This document shows positions 27,097-35,076 of a stretch of DNA of 53,943 bases, piece after piece (position 1 is the first letter of the stretch; every line of letters starts with the position of its first letter). The notes beneath the pieces are model-generated. The model was not told the DNA's origin and ran no database searches. It saw only the letters and a list, made by a program, of their open reading frames with translations. The translations under genes were made by a program, and so were the position numbers. This stretch comes from Pseudomonadota bacterium (lineage in GTDB: Bacteria; Pseudomonadota; Gammaproteobacteria; Pseudomonadales; Pseudomonadaceae): contig JAEWGL010000040.1 in assembly GCA_023388335.1 (NCBI GenBank), positions 1 through 53,943 of the forward strand, written 5' to 3'.

Positions 27097-29115
27097 TTAC
27101 ACCAATGCATCGACCGGACGCTCAGCGATAAAGCCCCGCTCCCGCCACGTTGCCCGAACAAAGGATTTAAAGTTTGCTTCTCCTTTAAGCGTCAGATCGT
27201 CAGCGTGATCGGTGACGATGATCTGCGGCATCATCCCAGTGGCGGCGCCAGTCTGCTCACAGAACTCGACCAGTTTGTCGAACATGTTCGTGACCGCGCT
27301 CAGATCATCATCTACGCGCTCGGAGCTTGCCGTGAGCTCTGCCAGCGCCTTAGCGTCAAAAGTCTTGCCATGGTCGATTTTGGCCGGGAAATAGACCTGT
27401 GTGGGTTGATCGAGGAACAGGATGGGAGGAATTCTGCACCCTTCCTCATGCTTGAGCGCAAATACAGAATGCAGCGCCAAGAACAGTGTCAAATGGGAAT
27501 AGAGCCAGTTGGCACCGCTGCCCATCGAGCGGAGATAGACGTTGCCCATGTCCGTGCTTTCGTGCCACAGGTCAAAGGTCTGAAGGTCAAACTTCAGGTT
27601 GATCGGCTGGTAGGCGTCCTCAAAATCGAAACCGGCCCCGATGCGTGCCATCTCGCTGTTGATCAGATCGCTCAAGTCGCGCATCTTCTCGTTGACCTTG
27701 TAGGCATCCAGGAGCGGTTTGATCTCGGCCAACCGATCTTTGATGATCTTCAGGGTGCCCTCATACTCCGTTTTAGGCTTGCTATCGTAGTCCTCGATCA
27801 CTCCCTCAATACGGTGCTTAACGCGTAGAGCAATCTCATCAACCGTCTTGCTTTTCTTGAGGTCTTCGACCTGTTTGGTCAGCTGGTTGATGCTAGTCTG
27901 GATCCCCGATAGGACATCTTTTTCCTTCGCAAGTACTTTGATGAGCTTGTTTTCCTCATCCTTGAAGCTCTCACGCGCGTAAGAAGTTGTCTTGAGCTCC
28001 CGATTCATCCAGCCAATCGCGGCAGTCAGCTTGTTTGCCTCCACCTCCACTTGCTCGTGCGGAGCATCGCAGAACGGGCACTGCGCATCGCTGACTTCGG
28101 CATACTCCGGCACCGGTATCTTAGCGATGTTCTTGGCAAAATCTTCAGTCAGGCTGATCGACGACCTCACTGCGTGCAGCTTGTCCTGAAGCTCGCGAAC
28201 AATAATCGTTTGTTTCGAGCGGTCTTCTTCAAGAGCCTTCTTGCGAAGGGAGTACGCGTCGGCCTGGCTGTCGATGCGGACGTTTACATCATGAATCTTT
28301 TTGTAAGACGTCTTCAGGCTACCCGCGATCTGGGCTCCGGTGAACTGGGTCAAGTCAGTGCCACTGATCGCCTTATACTCGGCCAGTAACCCATCGATCC
28401 GCGTTATGAAGCGTTCTTTCTCATCCTTCGTTTTGGGCAGTTGCGTCTCGATCTTCTTCTGTTCAGCCTTGAGCTGGTTTTGCTCCTGAGCCAGCCAGAA
28501 ATAATCCTGATCCACGAAATTCATGAATATCTTGAGATGTTCAATGGCCTGATCCCGCTTTTCTCTTTCATCGAAGCGATAAAAGAGCGCATGTTTGTTA
28601 GCCACCAAATTCTGATGCTGGAGCATAAAAGAGGCGAAACTGCGTACCGAAGGCGTCGCACTTTTCGACTTGCCAAACTCACGCGCAGAGTCATCTTCGT
28701 CGATGTCGGTCATTGTCACCGCAAAATGACGACCCAGTTCCTTCTTAAAATCGCGCAGCGACATAAACAAGCTTGGAGTGAAGAATGTGTTAACATTTTT
28801 CATCCGCTGAAAAATTTCGTCGAGCGCACCGCTAATTTCACTGATGAATATTTTATTCGCATCCCGAGTGCGAGCCAAGCAAAGAAGCTCAGCCTCAAAC
28901 TGCAGAATAGTGAAATACATTTTGGAGCGAGTAGTAATTACCCCCTTGGGAATCGTGTCGTCGCTGTTGCCAAAGCAGAAGTCGAAGATTTCGATGATGG
29001 CACTTTTACCCATCGACGACTTGCCGGTAATAATATTAAGACCAGGCTTGAACGTCACCTGATGTACTACATTATCACGATCGACGACGCCCACAGATTT
29101 GACAAAACACTTCAT
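27097..29115 (-). CDS. ABC-3C system ATPase (DUF3732, SMC/Rad50-like)
   Basis: The 672-residue protein is an SMC-like ABC ATPase. Walker A is GKSSMGKS at 31-38 and the Walker B region is ILFLDQPTQVYFP near 565, with the DQP variant typical of DUF3732. Between them is a long coiled coil (about 210-480, rich in K/E/Q heptads) interrupted near 345 by CPFC, a CxxC that looks like a Rad50 zinc hook. Such ATPases are thought to sense altered nucleic acid-protein complexes and license a partner effector. ATG 29115 overlaps the stop of the middle component in ATGA. It is the last gene of a three-gene operon that comparative genomics calls ABC-three-component (ABC-3C) conflict systems. Confidence 0.88.
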   Translation of the reverse strand: MKCFVKSVGVVDRDNVVHQVTFKPGLNIITGKSSMGKSAIIEIFDFCFGNSDDTIPKGVITTRSKMYFTILQFEAELLCLARTRDANKIFISEISGALDEIFQRMKNVNTFFTPSLFMSLRDFKKELGRHFAVTMTDIDEDDSAREFGKSKSATPSVRSFASFMLQHQNLVANKHALFYRFDEREKRDQAIEHLKIFMNFVDQDYFWLAQEQNQLKAEQKKIETQLPKTKDEKERFITRIDGLLAEYKAISGTDLTQFTGAQIAGSLKTSYKKIHDVNVRIDSQADAYSLRKKALEEDRSKQTIIVRELQDKLHAVRSSISLTEDFAKNIAKIPVPEYAEVSDAQCPFCDAPHEQVEVEANKLTAAIGWMNRELKTTSYARESFKDEENKLIKVLAKEKDVLSGIQTSINQLTKQVEDLKKSKTVDEIALRVKHRIEGVIEDYDSKPKTEYEGTLKIIKDRLAEIKPLLDAYKVNEKMRDLSDLINSEMARIGAGFDFEDAYQPINLKFDLQTFDLWHESTDMGNVYLRSMGSGANWLYSHLTLFLALHSVFALKHEEGCRIPPILFLDQPTQVYFPAKIDHGKTFDAKALAELTASSERVDDDLSAVTNMFDKLVEFCEQTGAATGMMPQIIVTDHADDLTLKGEANFKSFVRATWRERGFIAERPVDALV

Positions 29116-29576
29116 AGTTGCACAATCCCTAGCGACTTAAATACCCGTGGAGCTTCTCGATCTTGAAGGAGTTTCGCCAGATTACGCGCAGACGCGACCT
29201 TCTGGCCCAGCCCCTTCAGGGGTGGATACGTTTTATCTGTAGCTCGTACGACCAAGTCCTCATCAATCGTCAAATACTGCGCACTGACGAGGCTCATCAA
29301 GGTGACGTTGGTGATGTCTCGAAGCGAGTGAATCCGCTTGTGTACACCCGCAATCCGCGTTTTATCACCAACCATGGTTCGCCAGGTATTTCGCTCGCTG
29401 ATCCGGTGCAGATATGAAGCCGTCGCCTCATGCAGAACGAAAGGTAGAACCAAGTAACTAAACAGAATATTTTTTTGAGTTTCCTGCAGCTCGCAGTAGA
29501 ACGCATGAAGAATCGGCGCCATGATCAGAGGGCTGCGCTGCAGGGTATGGATATGATCAATGGTCGTAAGGTTCAT
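29112..29576 (-). CDS. ABC-3C system middle component
   Basis: The 154-residue helical protein sits between effector and ATPase, overlapping both by 4 bases (ATGA junctions at 29576-29573 and 29115-29112), the strict gene order of ABC-3C systems. Its start ATG 29576 has GGAGG 8 bases upstream; a TTG two codons earlier is less likely. The N-terminal half is hydrophobic-helical (SPLIMAPILHAFYCELQETQKNI split: PLIMAPILHAFYCEL), and the C-terminal half resembles a small winged-helix or adaptor fold. The family has no known catalytic activity and is thought to bridge ATPase and effector. The assignment rests on context plus general resemblance. Confidence 0.82.
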   Translation of the reverse strand: MNLTTIDHIHTLQRSPLIMAPILHAFYCELQETQKNILFSYLVLPFVLHEATASYLHRISERNTWRTMVGDKTRIAGVHKRIHSLRDITNVTLMSLVSAQYLTIDEDLVVRATDKTYPPLKGLGQKVASARNLAKLLQDREAPRVFKSLGIVQL

Positions 29577-30721
29577 CGCCAAAGCCTCCAGTGCAGTTTC
29601 TCATTGCCTTCTTCATCTTCATCATCGGCAAGCATGTGCCAGATGCCATTTCGAAACTCTACAGTGGTGCCTTCAAACGCAGGCATCCCATCGACGGGTT
29701 CCCCACATCGAGTATCGAAAAAATTCTGAGACTCGAAACACCAGTCTTCCTGTGGCTTTCGCGAGCAGCGCCTCAACTCAACCGATCTCAAGCTTTTATG
29801 CCGCTTGAGCTGATCGTGCTTGTAATTGTCGACGTCCGCCTTCTCAACAGTGAACCGTTTGAATTCATTGGTGATGGTGCGCACAGTCACCATATGCTCC
29901 AAGATAGCGGCGGGTACCCTGTCAGCGTGCTCAATCTCATAAAGCTTTCTGACAAACAGCCGATCTGCATAACCTGTTTTGTCTTCACTTTCGAAAACCG
30001 CCGTATCCACCACTGGAAACTTCCGAGAGTTTCTGCCGTAGCGAGCGAACAACCTGGCGATTTTCAGATCGAAATCGTCGTAAGTAATTTTCCATCCGTC
30101 TTTTTCAAGACACGGTTCTATCAGGTAACCCAGCAGCGCCTGGAAATACTCATCACGCTGCGAGGGGTCAATTCCTTTGCCGAAACGGCTTCTTGCATCT
30201 GCTGCACGCGCCTTGAGTTCTGGCTCATCCGACATGATCCGCACTTTTTCAATGACATCCAGCAGCACCAGTCGTCGCTCATCCGCCATCACAAATTGCT
30301 GAGCTTGGACGGATTTCGAGGGTTTTTTGCCAGATTCGGCGACGCGAGCTTCACTATCAGCTAGCACCTTAGCAAGCAGTGCCAAGCGTTCCTCACCGCT
30401 GAGGTGGTTCCAGTGGCGGAGCTCTGCTGTCGCTCCATAGGACTGCGTCGTGAGCAAGATGAGTTCGGAATACTTCTCTTGCTTGAACTTAGGCAATAAC
30501 CAGTTCTTGAGAGTATTCCAGAAATTAGTGTGCCCGTCAGTTAGGTCATCGATAAAGTTTTTTACTTCGACCTGCACACTCCCACTGACGGTGACATCGC
30601 CATAAACCTCAATCCAAAGGGTTTGCCCCTCTACGAGTTCGTAGCAATACTCAAGCGTAACTATCAGTTGATAGTCAATGGCCTCCAGCAGCCTGGTTGC
30701 ATCGTTGGCAAGTTTAGCCAC
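29573..30721 (-). CDS. ABC-3C effector: REase-like N-terminal domain fused to the ABC-3C C-terminal domain
   Basis: The 382-residue protein begins with a short PD-(D/E)XK-type core: E38 and D42 in TLWIEVYGD, and E52-V-K54 in VQVEVKNF. This arrangement of an acidic residue, then ExK on the next strand, is typical of restriction-endonuclease folds. The C-terminal part (from about residue 150) corresponds to the CTD that gives ABC-3C systems their name. It is predicted to cut nucleic acid when the ATPase is triggered. The start is GTG 30721, with GGAG at a 6-base spacing. It is the first gene of the operon; a LexA-type palindrome lies 141-162 bases upstream. Another nuclease-like or regulatory role for the N-terminal domain cannot be excluded. 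Confidence 0.82.
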   Translation of the reverse strand: MAKLANDATRLLEAIDYQLIVTLEYCYELVEGQTLWIEVYGDVTVSGSVQVEVKNFIDDLTDGHTNFWNTLKNWLLPKFKQEKYSELILLTTQSYGATAELRHWNHLSGEERLALLAKVLADSEARVAESGKKPSKSVQAQQFVMADERRLVLLDVIEKVRIMSDEPELKARAADARSRFGKGIDPSQRDEYFQALLGYLIEPCLEKDGWKITYDDFDLKIARLFARYGRNSRKFPVVDTAVFESEDKTGYADRLFVRKLYEIEHADRVPAAILEHMVTVRTITNEFKRFTVEKADVDNYKHDQLKRHKSLRSVELRRCSRKPQEDWCFESQNFFDTRCGEPVDGMPAFEGTTVEFRNGIWHMLADDEDEEGNEKLHWRLWR

Positions 30722-30861
30722 AACATTCTCCGGTTATTGCTCCACCGGTGCGGGGGCAAATTCGCCGGGAGATAAGAAGCCATCCTGGCAAAGCCGCCAA
30801 CCACAGCGGGGAAAATCAACTCAGGCACCACAGCCGTGTGCCTTCGGAAGCCAGACATCAC

Positions 30862-30883
30862 ATACTGTTTATTTAAACAGTAT
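30862..30883 (-). promoter_or_regulatory. LexA-type palindrome upstream of the ABC-3C operon
   Basis: ATACTGTTTA (30862-30871) and TAAACAGTAT (30874-30883) form a perfect 10-bp inverted repeat with a 2-base centre. The core 30865-30880 fits CTGT-N8-ACAG, and the outer TA...TA also match the extended SOS consensus. On the minus strand it is flanked by TTGATA and TATGTG, candidate -35 and -10 with a 16-base spacer. The remaining bases down to the GTG at 30721 hold no clear gene. Confidence 0.72.
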
Positions 30884-30997
30884 CAACTGACGAAGCCTCC
30901 GCGATTGTAACGTGATGGCATTTTGTTGGCAAAACGCCCTCTATTCTTGTATTGGTAACTGCTCGGGTAGTTGAGCTAACACAGCAGGGAGGATTGG

Positions 30998-31432
30998 ATG
31001 GCTTTCACAGACGACAATGGCGGGTTCAGGTTCGAATGCGATGACGCGAAGATGTCCATCAATGCGAGTACCTAGGCGACCCGACTGAGTCAGCTTGCCA
31101 AGATGAAAAGCCCGGTGAGCATTTTAACGGATGCCGTGATCGGCGTACTCAACACACGGCCATGGGGCATTCAGATCGTCGCCCACGTCGATGCGAGAGC
31201 ATCTGCCGAACGTATCAAAGAAGCACTGCCCCAAGTGCGGCTAGCCCGTCACAGAGACATCGGTGCCAAGGAGCTACTGATTGCAGCGGATACGGTGTGG
31301 ATCCTCCGTAACGACTTCGGGAAGAGACACAGGCTCGACTCAGGCGTTGGATTTCATTCACCAGAGGTCTACGAGAAAACACGGCTGCAGCTGTTCGAGC
31401 GGGCCCGGCGAGAGGCGCAGGAGACTCTGTAA
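30998..31432 (+). pseudogene. Orphan ORF broken by an in-frame amber codon
   Basis: A good ribosome site (GGGAGGATTGG) precedes ATG 30998, which opens MAFTDDNGGFRFECDD. After 25 codons an in-frame TAG occurs at 31073-31075, and the same frame then runs on for 119 more codons (TRLSQLAKMKSPVS ... RREAQETL) to 31432. The second part alone has an ATG at 31103 but no ribosome site. The simplest reading is one protein of about 144 residues inactivated by a nonsense change (CAG to TAG would fit). I recognise no domain. Downstream 31433-31660 shows nothing convincing. Confidence 0.5.
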
Positions 31433-31660
31433 ACCTCAGCATCCAGATGCAAAGGGCTGCCAGCTCCCCAGGAAACCAACTGGCGCGCCAGCGCATCGAC
31501 ACACATCGCTCGGCGTTGCCCGACAGCAACACCCAGTAATCCCTACTAGGGCTGTACCAAAAGATGAAGGTAATGACCCTGAAGGCCATAAGCTTTCTAG
31601 GGTGACTGGGATCAGGCTGGGCCACATGGTTGGACTGCTGAGCGCACCGGAGTTCCTGCC

Positions 31661-32584
31661 CTACGCGATCAGATTGAGTAAACCCTCGACCATTGACTTG
31701 TCCGATATGGCAACGAGATCGAGGTGGCGACCATCCTGCCGCATGAGCGCAACGAGCAGGCAGGCAGTGAACGTCCAGAAGGGGGAGCCTTCTGACAGAT
31801 TGTATCCGTCGATCATCGCACGGATACGCTCGGCAATGGGTGGGTAGTCATCATTTCCCCAGTGCGCTTGTGGAGGTGTCATGGCGTGGACGATGATTGC
31901 CGCGAGCGAGATACCCATTGCCCGCTTCTGTGCAACCTGTGCGAAGCTGTGACCTTCGGATCTGGCATATTGCGCAAGATTGCTCATCATCATCTCTCTC
32001 GCCCAGGTGTCGCAGGCCATCTCCTCCTCATAGCCTTCGACGGGAGCGTCCCCGGCGGCACGGAACATGACGTGTCTCAGTTCGTGTAGGAGAGCGAAAG
32101 CGAATGCTAGGCCGACAAGGTCAAAAGACACCATCTCCTGCGCACCGCACAAACTCGTGCGATCAGCGGTCGGCAATGGTATGTCTTGGGGCCATTCGAT
32201 GTCGGCGGTGGTGTCTGCCGACTCGAGCGCAATGGCAGCGGCAATACGTTGCTTGAAGTCGAACTCGAACTGGCCCCGCCCATGATCGGCCTTCAGCGCG
32301 ACTTCGAGAGAAACGCCAGTGCTTGTGGCGAGGACCAGCGCTGGCGCGTAAACCTCGATCGCGTGCCAGGCGGAAAAGCCCAATAGCCAGAAAAAGTCGA
32401 CCGTCTTAGTATCAAATTTGATCCGCTTGCTCGTCGCGTTCAATGTAAGGCCTTTCCCGCTAGCAGCGACTTCGACGGAATGGCGATGGTCGGTCCAAAG
32501 CTTGCAAAGCTCATCGCCCTTCTCAGGAACGGCGCCTCGCAACAGGTTAAGCACTATCGTCTGGTCGGATAGCTCCGTGGCCAT
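31661..32584 (-). CDS. Lit-like phage-exclusion zinc peptidase (U49-type)
   Basis: The 307-residue protein has the size of E. coli Lit and a clear metalloprotease centre: H167-E-L-R-H171 in LLHELRHVMFR, followed by EEEMACDTWARE (E188, D192), giving a third ligand about 20 residues on. Lit-type peptidases cleave EF-Tu when a phage capsid peptide is bound and so abort infection; the match here is to the motif and layout, not proven homology. No signal peptide is present, so it should be cytosolic. ATG 32584 has GAGAG upstream. It stands alone between a broken ORF and an orphan gene inside the defence island. Confidence 0.7.
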   Translation of the reverse strand: MATELSDQTIVLNLLRGAVPEKGDELCKLWTDHRHSVEVAASGKGLTLNATSKRIKFDTKTVDFFWLLGFSAWHAIEVYAPALVLATSTGVSLEVALKADHGRGQFEFDFKQRIAAAIALESADTTADIEWPQDIPLPTADRTSLCGAQEMVSFDLVGLAFAFALLHELRHVMFRAAGDAPVEGYEEEMACDTWAREMMMSNLAQYARSEGHSFAQVAQKRAMGISLAAIIVHAMTPPQAHWGNDDYPPIAERIRAMIDGYNLSEGSPFWTFTACLLVALMRQDGRHLDLVAISDKSMVEGLLNLIA

Positions 32585-32864
32585 AAATACTCTCTGCTGG
32601 GAAGTTTAGGGGGTTAGGATCGTAAGAGATCTCGGATCCTCTCTTCAATCGTAGAGCGGATAATGTCGATAATATAGTGTTACGCAGATTCAACCCACCA
32701 AGCGCCAGACAGCAGAAGTCGAGCGTGCGCGCTGTGGTGCGGGTTGCGACTGGAGCTACCCGTAGTACAAGCTACAGATGCTAGTTTCCGTCGGCGGCCA
32801 GGTATCTGGGACCGCAGAAAACCCATGATATCTCGCTTAGGTACGAAAGGGGTAAGAATAGGTT

Positions 32865-33320
32865 ATGGCGCAGGACATTACGCCACAAGAGGCAATTAAA
32901 CGGCTGGAGCAACAATTCGGAAATCACGAAAGCATGCTTATACGTACGCTTACTGTGCTTTCAACGTCGGGGCAGCCGGCGGATATCACCTTCTACAAGC
33001 GCAAGCCGATTTTGAACGTACGTGTCAGCGCAAAGCTGGGCGCAGCGCGGCTGTATGGGCTCGAAAATCAAGTGCCTCGCCTGCTGAGGCGCATCGAGTT
33101 CTCGAACGGAATGGTCGCAAATCTCAGTGAGATTTGGACTATAAATCCAATGCCCGTGGATGGCTTCACCCAAGAGGAACTAGACAACGTCGACATGTCG
33201 CAAGGAGAGCAGAAAGCGGGACCGCAGGGCGAGACCATTCGCAGGATGATTCGCAGTACCTGCCACTGTAAAAGCAAAAAGGAAACAGATTACTATCTGC
33301 GGCGCTGGATAGCGTCATAG
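32865..33320 (+). CDS. Small island protein of unknown function, 151 residues
   Basis: I do not recognise it. The protein is soluble-looking and basic (MAQDITPQEAIKRLEQQFG at the start; a Cys/Lys-rich end CHCKSKKETDYYLRRW). Amino-acid balance is that of a real protein. ATG 32865 follows a weak purine stretch. Upstream 32585-32864 is non-coding and AT-rich and must hold the divergent promoters for this gene and the Lit-like gene. It converges on the next gene with 14 bases between the stops, and a T-rich stretch at 33343-33349 may end transcription. Confidence 0.6.
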   Translation: MAQDITPQEAIKRLEQQFGNHESMLIRTLTVLSTSGQPADITFYKRKPILNVRVSAKLGAARLYGLENQVPRLLRRIEFSNGMVANLSEIWTINPMPVDGFTQEELDNVDMSQGEQKAGPQGETIRRMIRSTCHCKSKKETDYYLRRWIAS

Positions 33321-33334
33321 CCGAAACCGCCATA

Positions 33335-33871
33335 TCAGGGCTTTTTTTGGGGGCTGCTGAGCTTGAGCGGCATTTCCCATTGCGGTGGGGGCGGGTTCTC
33401 GCGAAGGTAGGCAACTAAAGCACGCTGATTTTGTAGCTCCAGCTGGCCCCGTTCTTCAAGACCGGACTCGTAAGGAAGTAGACGAGCCATCTCCGCCTCT
33501 GCCTCCTCGACAGCGCCACAATAGGCGAGCACAACGGCATACTGGCTGCGCACAGGAATGACTCGGCCGACCAGCTTGAGGCCCATGATCGTGGGCATCA
33601 AATTACGCTCTATGACATCACGCGCCCCGATGTAATCGTTCCGGCCAATAAAATCGTCGACCAACTCTTGCCCGACACGTACGAACGAATCAAGCGAGTG
33701 CGCCATCGAATAGAATTTCATGGCATGGATAGGCCCCAGGCCAGGGAAATTGCCCATTGCCTTGACCGCCTTGGACTGGAGGTCCAAAGCGTCGGCGAGG
33801 TGTTTCAGATCATCGGTATGGTTCTCTCCTTCTTTCAGGAGAGGGAATATCTTGTCGGGATTCTGCGCCAT
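33335..33871 (-). CDS. Helical island protein of unknown function, 178 residues
   Basis: I do not recognise it. It is helical, with TPR-like spacing of small and large hydrophobic residues (FYSMAHSLDSFVRVGQELVDD; YAVVLAYCGAVEEAEAEMARL), and a Pro-rich tail. Start ATG 33871 (or GTG 33874) has no good ribosome site, and the frame stays open for at least 50 codons upstream without a start codon. It may therefore be the surviving 3' part of a longer gene. Confidence 0.5.
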   Translation of the reverse strand: MAQNPDKIFPLLKEGENHTDDLKHLADALDLQSKAVKAMGNFPGLGPIHAMKFYSMAHSLDSFVRVGQELVDDFIGRNDYIGARDVIERNLMPTIMGLKLVGRVIPVRSQYAVVLAYCGAVEEAEAEMARLLPYESGLEERGQLELQNQRALVAYLRENPPPPQWEMPLKLSSPQKKP

Positions 33872-33898
33872 CACGTCATTGATGGTAATCCATCCCCT

Positions 33899-34129
33899 AT
33901 GGAACTCGAACAGGCTGGTGATTTTTTCTTCGATCCGAATCCAGTGCTGACCGACAACCTTGTGCGGAAAGTTCTGGAAAGCCGATTTCTCAGTGACGTG
34001 ATAAAGGGATGCTGTGACTGGTACAGGCGGCCCCCGAAAACAATCCCGCCGACCATCACGGTGGGTGATGAAAAAGGCCAGATGACCACCGTGAAGCTCA
34101 AGGATGTGTCAGTAGTCGGTTCTTGGTAA
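33899..34129 (+). CDS. Short orphan ORF, 76 residues, possibly a fragment
   Basis: MELEQAGDFFFDPNPV continues through LTDNLVRKVLESRFLSD and ends DVSVVGSW. The composition is protein-like and better than the opposite strand here, but no ribosome site precedes ATG 33899. The same frame is open upstream to 33668, where it overlaps the more convincing minus-strand gene. It may be a remnant. The following 34130-34431 holds no intact gene: reading frames there are short and shift, consistent with decay of the RES gene's front part. Confidence 0.35.
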   Translation: MELEQAGDFFFDPNPVLTDNLVRKVLESRFLSDVIKGCCDWYRRPPKTIPPTITVGDEKGQMTTVKLKDVSVVGSW

Positions 34130-34431
34130 GCAAAACATGGTCGGACTATTCACAAGGTGGTTGCCCCTGAGAGGAGCCCCACACCGCCCTGGCGACTTTC
34201 CGCGTAGCGGGCTACGTGTACAGCCTGATTGAAGACCCTGCGCCAGCAATGGTTCAACACCTGGATGCATGACGGGATTACCCAGGTACTGCCCTTCCTG
34301 GATGACGATACCGAGCGCCCCCAACTGGCACTCCACGACCAAGCACACTCCAAGCGTCAGGAAGAGTTCCCACCAGTCGAAGCCCCGAGGCACTACACCG
34401 CAAGGTATTCCTGGGCTCACTTGTCAAAAAG

Positions 34432-34836
34432 ATGTCCAGGCCAAAGGCTCGTAATGATGAGCTGAGCTATCTGTCGACCCAGGTGGTGTTCGAGTACCTA
34501 CGGCTGCGCTTTGGCAAACAGGTCGACGGTCTGGTCTTCCCATCCGTACAGACGGGCGAGGCGGGTACCAACGTAGTCTTGTTCCCCGAGGCCAGCCGCC
34601 TTGCCTATGTACCCCCGCCGGAGGCCGATGCTGAAAGACTTGGCGACGAAAAGCCCCCCGTTGTGGTCGAGGTCGAATTGGACAATCCGTTAAAGGCGCC
34701 TACCAAGGTAATTGTTGTGCACGACTCAATTCGGTATCACAAAGTCACTGCGATTGAGACCCAGGCCCGCGAGTATCGCCATATCTACGACATCTTCATG
34801 AGCGACGAGACACGCCGGCGGCTGAACTTGGACTAG
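34432..34836 (+). pseudogene. C-terminal remnant of a RES-domain (NAD-phosphorylase toxin type) gene
   Basis: The frame encodes RKVFLGSLVKKMSRPK...ELSYLSTQVVFEYLRLRF, then VDGLVFPSVQTGEAGTNVVLF, which is the C-terminal half of a RES domain (Y-x-x-TQ-V-E-YLR and the S/N-containing strand before VVLF). The N-terminal half, which carries the essential Arg and Glu, is missing: upstream sequence has stops and frame shifts in all frames. ATG 34432 lies inside the domain. RES proteins of the MbcT/ParT type destroy NAD and work with a small antitoxin; none is recognisable nearby. It is probably inactive, although a 50-residue charged C-terminal extension remains intact. Confidence 0.55.
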
Positions 34837-34857
34837 GAAGCGGGGCTTATCTGCAGA

Positions 34858-34883
34858 GGCACTGGCGTTGCGGCCAGTGCCTT
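34858..34883 (+). terminator. Stem-loop after the RES remnant
   Basis: GGCACTGGC (34858-34866) and GCCAGTGCC (34873-34881) make a perfect 9-bp stem with a 6-base loop, followed by only TTA. It is a likely weak terminator for the RES transcript. The rest of 34837-35076 shows nothing else. Confidence 0.45.
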
Positions 34884-35076
34884 ATGGGCGACCTTTTGGT
34901 CGATAGCTGCCTGTCACCAACGGCGGCTATGGGTCGACCTCTGCCGGTGGAGGTACTTAAGCGTGTTGGGCAAACCCGATGCAAGCGACTGTTCAGTTCG
35001 AAGGCAATGGGAGAGTAAGTCTAGGCGATTCAACAACTGTCGGTGTACGTTGAACTCTGCAAGCGCCAGCCGGTGC

